DNA from: Alphaproteobacteria bacterium | Lineage (GTDB): Bacteria > Pseudomonadota > Alphaproteobacteria > Sphingomonadales > Rhodothalassiaceae | Length of the DNA: 9,027 nt | Direction: 5' to 3' | Assembly: GCA_003695555.1 (NCBI GenBank) | Contig: RFIU01000090.1 | Location: forward strand, 1 to 9,027 | In this document: positions 6,995 to 9,027 of the stretch, one piece after another | Numbering within the stretch: position 1 is the stretch's first letter | How the letters are laid out: every line of letters starts with the position of its first letter | Made by a program: the position numbers and the translations under genes | The notes under the pieces: model-generated | Databases searched by the model: none | What the model was told of the DNA's origin: nothing | What the model saw: the letters and a program-made list of their open reading frames with translations, nothing else

Positions 6995-7136
6995 AATCCA
7001 TGAAGCCTTAGCCCCCGGTTCCCTCCGAGCGCTATATTCACTGAAGTTGGATCACATGATGGACCCTGGAGGCCGCACTGTTGCAGAAAAGACGTGGCTG
7101 GAAATACGTTGATGCCGGGCACCAGGCTTATGGATT
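6995..7136. repeat. Long-range inverted repeat enclosing about 115 bases
   Basis: AATCCATGAAGCCT (6995-7008) and AGGCTTATGGATT (7124-7136) are reverse complements over 13 pairs, with one extra G at 7002. Alternative outer pairing of CTTA (6989-6992) with TAAG (7136-7139) is possible. A nested pair CCCGG/CCGGG (7014-7018 and 7115-7119) fits the same fold. It could be the closing helix of a structured RNA or the terminal inverted repeats of a small non-autonomous element. No flanking target duplication was found. Confidence 0.55.
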
Positions 7137-7212
7137 AAGGGATGTCATCGGGTCGCCATCGCCACTTCGTACCGATGGTCGCCCAGGATGATTCTGATGA
7201 CAGACAGTCAGA

Positions 7213-7262
7213 ACGGGCGAGAAGGAAATCATGCGTTTCCCCCTCGCCCGTCGTGGTTTTTT
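7213..7262 (+). terminator. Rho-independent terminator hairpin
   Basis: ACGGGCGAG (7213-7221) pairs perfectly with CTCGCCCGT (7243-7251). Inside it, GGAAA (7224-7228) pairs with TTTCC (7236-7240) around a seven-base loop. Six T follow at 7257-7262 on the + strand. It is 36 bases beyond the stop of the leftward M16 gene and might terminate that transcript as well, but on the - strand the bases after the stem are only moderately T-rich. The T tract therefore argues for a rightward transcript, or for a bidirectional terminator. Confidence 0.7.
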
Positions 7263-7286
7263 CATGACGACTTCACGCCGGTCCGA

Positions 7287-9027
7287 TTAGCGGGCGGCGG
7301 ATGCTTCTTCGATCGTCGCGATGTCGAGCTTCTTCAGATCGTCGGCGATCTTCGCCTTGTCGCCGACGATCAGCCAGATCAGCCGGTCGGGATGAACCAG
7401 CCGTCGGCCGGCGGCACGGACCTTGGCGAGATCGAGTGCGCCATAAAGTTCCTTCAGCTGTTCCTGATAGTTGAGGGGGCGGCCGAAACGGGCATTGGCG
7501 AGCACCGCACCCAATACCGCAGCCGACGTCTCGAACCGCCCGGGAAGCGAACGGGTGTTGTTCTTGATCACCCGATCGAGCTCTTCCTCGCTCGGCGGCT
7601 TGTCGCCGAGGAACTCGTTCAGGTCCAGGATCAGCTGCTTGACCGACTGCGCGGTCTTGTCCGTCTGCACGGGCGCATAGATCAGGAAGGGCCGCTGGCC
7701 GCGGGCGCCCTGCATGAAGCTGTAGGCGCCGTATGACCAGCCCTTGTCTTCGCGCAGGTCCATGTTGATGCGTGCCGTGAAGGCACCGCCGAGGATCTCA
7801 TTGGCCGCACCGAGTGCGATATTGTCGGGATCACCCGTCGGCGGGGCCAGATGACCGGCAAGGATCAGCGACTGCGGCGAACCGGGCCGGTCGATGATGA
7901 TGATCCGGCTCTTTTTCGGTCCCTCGACACGCGCGATGTTCTTGTGCTCCAGCGGAGTCTCGGGCGCCTTCCAATCGCCGAAATACTTCTCGAGCAGCGG
8001 CTTGATCTTGGCCATTGTCGTATCGCCGACGACGAAGACGGTGGCATTGTCGGGACGCAGCCAGGCCTTCTGGAAGGCGACGAGGTCTTCGCGCGTGATT
8101 CCCTTGACTGAGGGAATCGTGCCCGACCCCGTGAAGGGAATGCCATAGGCATGCCCCTTGCCATAAAGCAGCGGCGGAAGCTGCCGCAGGGCGATGGCGA
8201 TCGGCTGGTTCTGCTCCTGCTGGATCCCGGCGATGCGCCGCACCTTCAGGCGTTCGAGATCCTCCTTCGCGAAGCGCGGATGCCGCACGACGTCGGCGAA
8301 GAGATCGAGCGACTTGTCAAGATTGGTGGTGATCGCATTGAGGCTGACGGTCGAAGTGTCGAGATCGGACCCCGTCGAAATCTGCGCACCGAGCCGCTCG
8401 GCCTCCTTGGCGATCTGTTCGCCGGTACGTTTCTTCGTTCCCTCGTCCAGCATGTCGAGGGTCATCGAGGCGACACCCAGCTTGCCGAGCGAGTCGGCGG
8501 CGTAGCCGGCATCGAACTGAAGGGCGACCTGCACGATCGGCACCGCATGGCGTTCGGCCAGAACGACACGCAATCCGTTCGAGAGATGATCCTCGACGAT
8601 AGCGGGGAAATCGAGATCCGGTGTGTCGCCCACCTTCGGCAGGCCCTTGGAGCGATCGATGCCCTTGCCCGCGGCTGCGAGCTTCGGGAAAGGCGTGACG
8701 AGAAGCCGAACACTGCCACGACCGAGCCAGTCGCGGGCGACCTCGTGGATTTCCTTCGGGGTTGCCGCCGCGACCCATTCCAGTTCCTTGCGGATGAAAC
8801 CCGGATCACCGGCATAGAGCTCGCCCTGAGCCAGGGTCACCGCCTTGCCGGAAAACCCGCCGACCTTTTCCAGCCCCCGGATGTTGGAGGCGACGATGCG
8901 GGTCTGAGCGCGTTCCAGCTCGTCCTTGGAAATCTGTTTGGCCAGAAATTCAGAAAGCAGTTCATCAAGTCGCTTTTCGACCACCGCCGGATCGACACCG
9001 GGTCGCACATCGACGCGGATCATGAAC
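7287..9027 (-). CDS. M16 family zinc peptidase (pitrilysin/insulinase type), C-terminal part
   Basis: The frame remains open to the window edge, so the start and the first M16 domain with the HxxEH zinc site lie outside. About 579 residues are visible. Counting from the Met at 9023, residues 1-115 are the end of the first half (PKEIHEVARDWL, then a beta strand and linker). Residues 146 onward begin the second half with LSNGLRVVLAERHAVPIVQVALQFDAG. Where an active domain has HxxEH, this half has S186-M-T-L-D190 in GVASMTLDMLDEGT, so all zinc ligands are lost, as is usual for the second half of two-domain M16 proteins. LREDKGWSYGAYS (R424, Y431) supplies the conserved Arg/Tyr of the substrate-closing half. 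Such sphingomonad proteins are usually about 950 residues with a signal peptide and act in the periplasm; this cannot be seen here. A terminator hairpin follows the TAA. Confidence 0.95.
   Translation of the reverse strand, partial: FMIRVDVRPGVDPAVVEKRLDELLSEFLAKQISKDELERAQTRIVASNIRGLEKVGGFSGKAVTLAQGELYAGDPGFIRKELEWVAAATPKEIHEVARDWLGRGSVRLLVTPFPKLAAAGKGIDRSKGLPKVGDTPDLDFPAIVEDHLSNGLRVVLAERHAVPIVQVALQFDAGYAADSLGKLGVASMTLDMLDEGTKKRTGEQIAKEAERLGAQISTGSDLDTSTVSLNAITTNLDKSLDLFADVVRHPRFAKEDLERLKVRRIAGIQQEQNQPIAIALRQLPPLLYGKGHAYGIPFTGSGTIPSVKGITREDLVAFQKAWLRPDNATVFVVGDTTMAKIKPLLEKYFGDWKAPETPLEHKNIARVEGPKKSRIIIIDRPGSPQSLILAGHLAPPTGDPDNIALGAANEILGGAFTARINMDLREDKGWSYGAYSFMQGARGQRPFLIYAPVQTDKTAQSVKQLILDLNEFLGDKPPSEEELDRVIKNNTRSLPGRFETSAAVLGAVLANARFGRPLNYQEQLKELYGALDLAKVRAAGRRLVHPDRLIWLIVGDKAKIADDLKKLDIATIEEASAAR

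Larger units (their letters stand above)
6989..7262 (+). ncRNA. Candidate structured small RNA ending at an intrinsic terminator (hypothetical)
   Basis: Three kinds of structure follow one another on the + strand: the long-range helix 6995-7008/7124-7136; the stem-loop 7150-7161/7173-7184, whose inner six pairs CCATCG/CGATGG are perfect; and a short stem TTCTGA/TCAGAA (7192-7197 and 7208-7213) directly abutting the terminator hairpin at 7213-7251 with T6 after it. No protein gene on this strand ends nearby; the last one stops at 5955. No known RNA family (tmRNA, 6S, SRP, RNase P) is recognised. The 5' end is unknown and no convincing promoter was found. The conserved-RNA idea is inference. 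Confidence 0.3.

Noticed and set aside
6790..7112. Short open frames through the direct repeat region
   Set aside because: No recognisable domains, no convincing ribosome binding sites, and they cross repeat units; not supported as genes.
7060..7190. A 43-codon stop-to-stop frame (contains RRGWKYVDAGHQAYGL) suggesting a gene remnant
   Set aside because: It has no start codon, and its third-position G+C is about half, unlike native genes here. It was not matched to any family from memory; a BLASTX search could reopen it.
6661..7286. CRISPR array or tRNA/attachment site in the gene-free gap
   Set aside because: Only two imperfect repeat copies are present, and no cloverleaf, integrase gene or phage-type sequence is seen.

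Overview
The window looks like the chromosome of a G+C-rich alphaproteobacterium, most likely one of the Sphingomonadales. This is judged from codon bias, the metG-tatD-metallo-hydrolase gene order, sphingomonad-style TadE/TadG-like proteins and a large two-domain M16 peptidase. The placement is by recognition only; no database search was run.

Region 1 (1-2785, + strand) is a tightly packed housekeeping operon: the 3' two thirds of metG, a TatD-family metal-dependent nuclease, and a PhnP-like metallo-beta-lactamase-fold hydrolase. The genes are separated by a few bases or overlap by ATGA. Region 2 (2811-5955) is a small surface-appendage cluster. A TadG-like von Willebrand factor A protein on the - strand is divergent from two consecutive TadE-like pseudopilin genes on the + strand. 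They share a 249-base AT-richer regulatory gap. No Tad ATPase, secretin, Flp pilin or prepilin peptidase gene is in view, so these would be accessory components of a Tad/Flp machine encoded elsewhere.

Region 3 (6056-6646, - strand) is a stand-alone carboxymuconolactone-decarboxylase/AhpD-like gene with a CxxCxxH redox motif. A perfect palindrome lies in its probable promoter region.

Region 4 (6647-7286) is a 640-base stretch with no convincing gene, about 52% G+C by hand count (6661-7260), lower than the adjacent coding DNA. It is not featureless. It holds two palindromes, an imperfect 47-base direct repeat with a 62-base period, a 13-bp long-range inverted repeat, two further stem-loops, and a textbook intrinsic-terminator hairpin followed by six T on the + strand. 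No + strand gene lies just upstream to use that terminator. Together these make an unannotated structured RNA, or a decayed small mobile element, the most interesting possibility in the window.

Region 5 (7287-9027, - strand) is the C-terminal part of an M16 (pitrilysin/insulinase-like) zinc peptidase. Its start lies beyond the window, and its second half carries a visibly dead zinc site. Apart from the intergenic element, the window is largely ordinary core genome with a small Tad-associated cluster.
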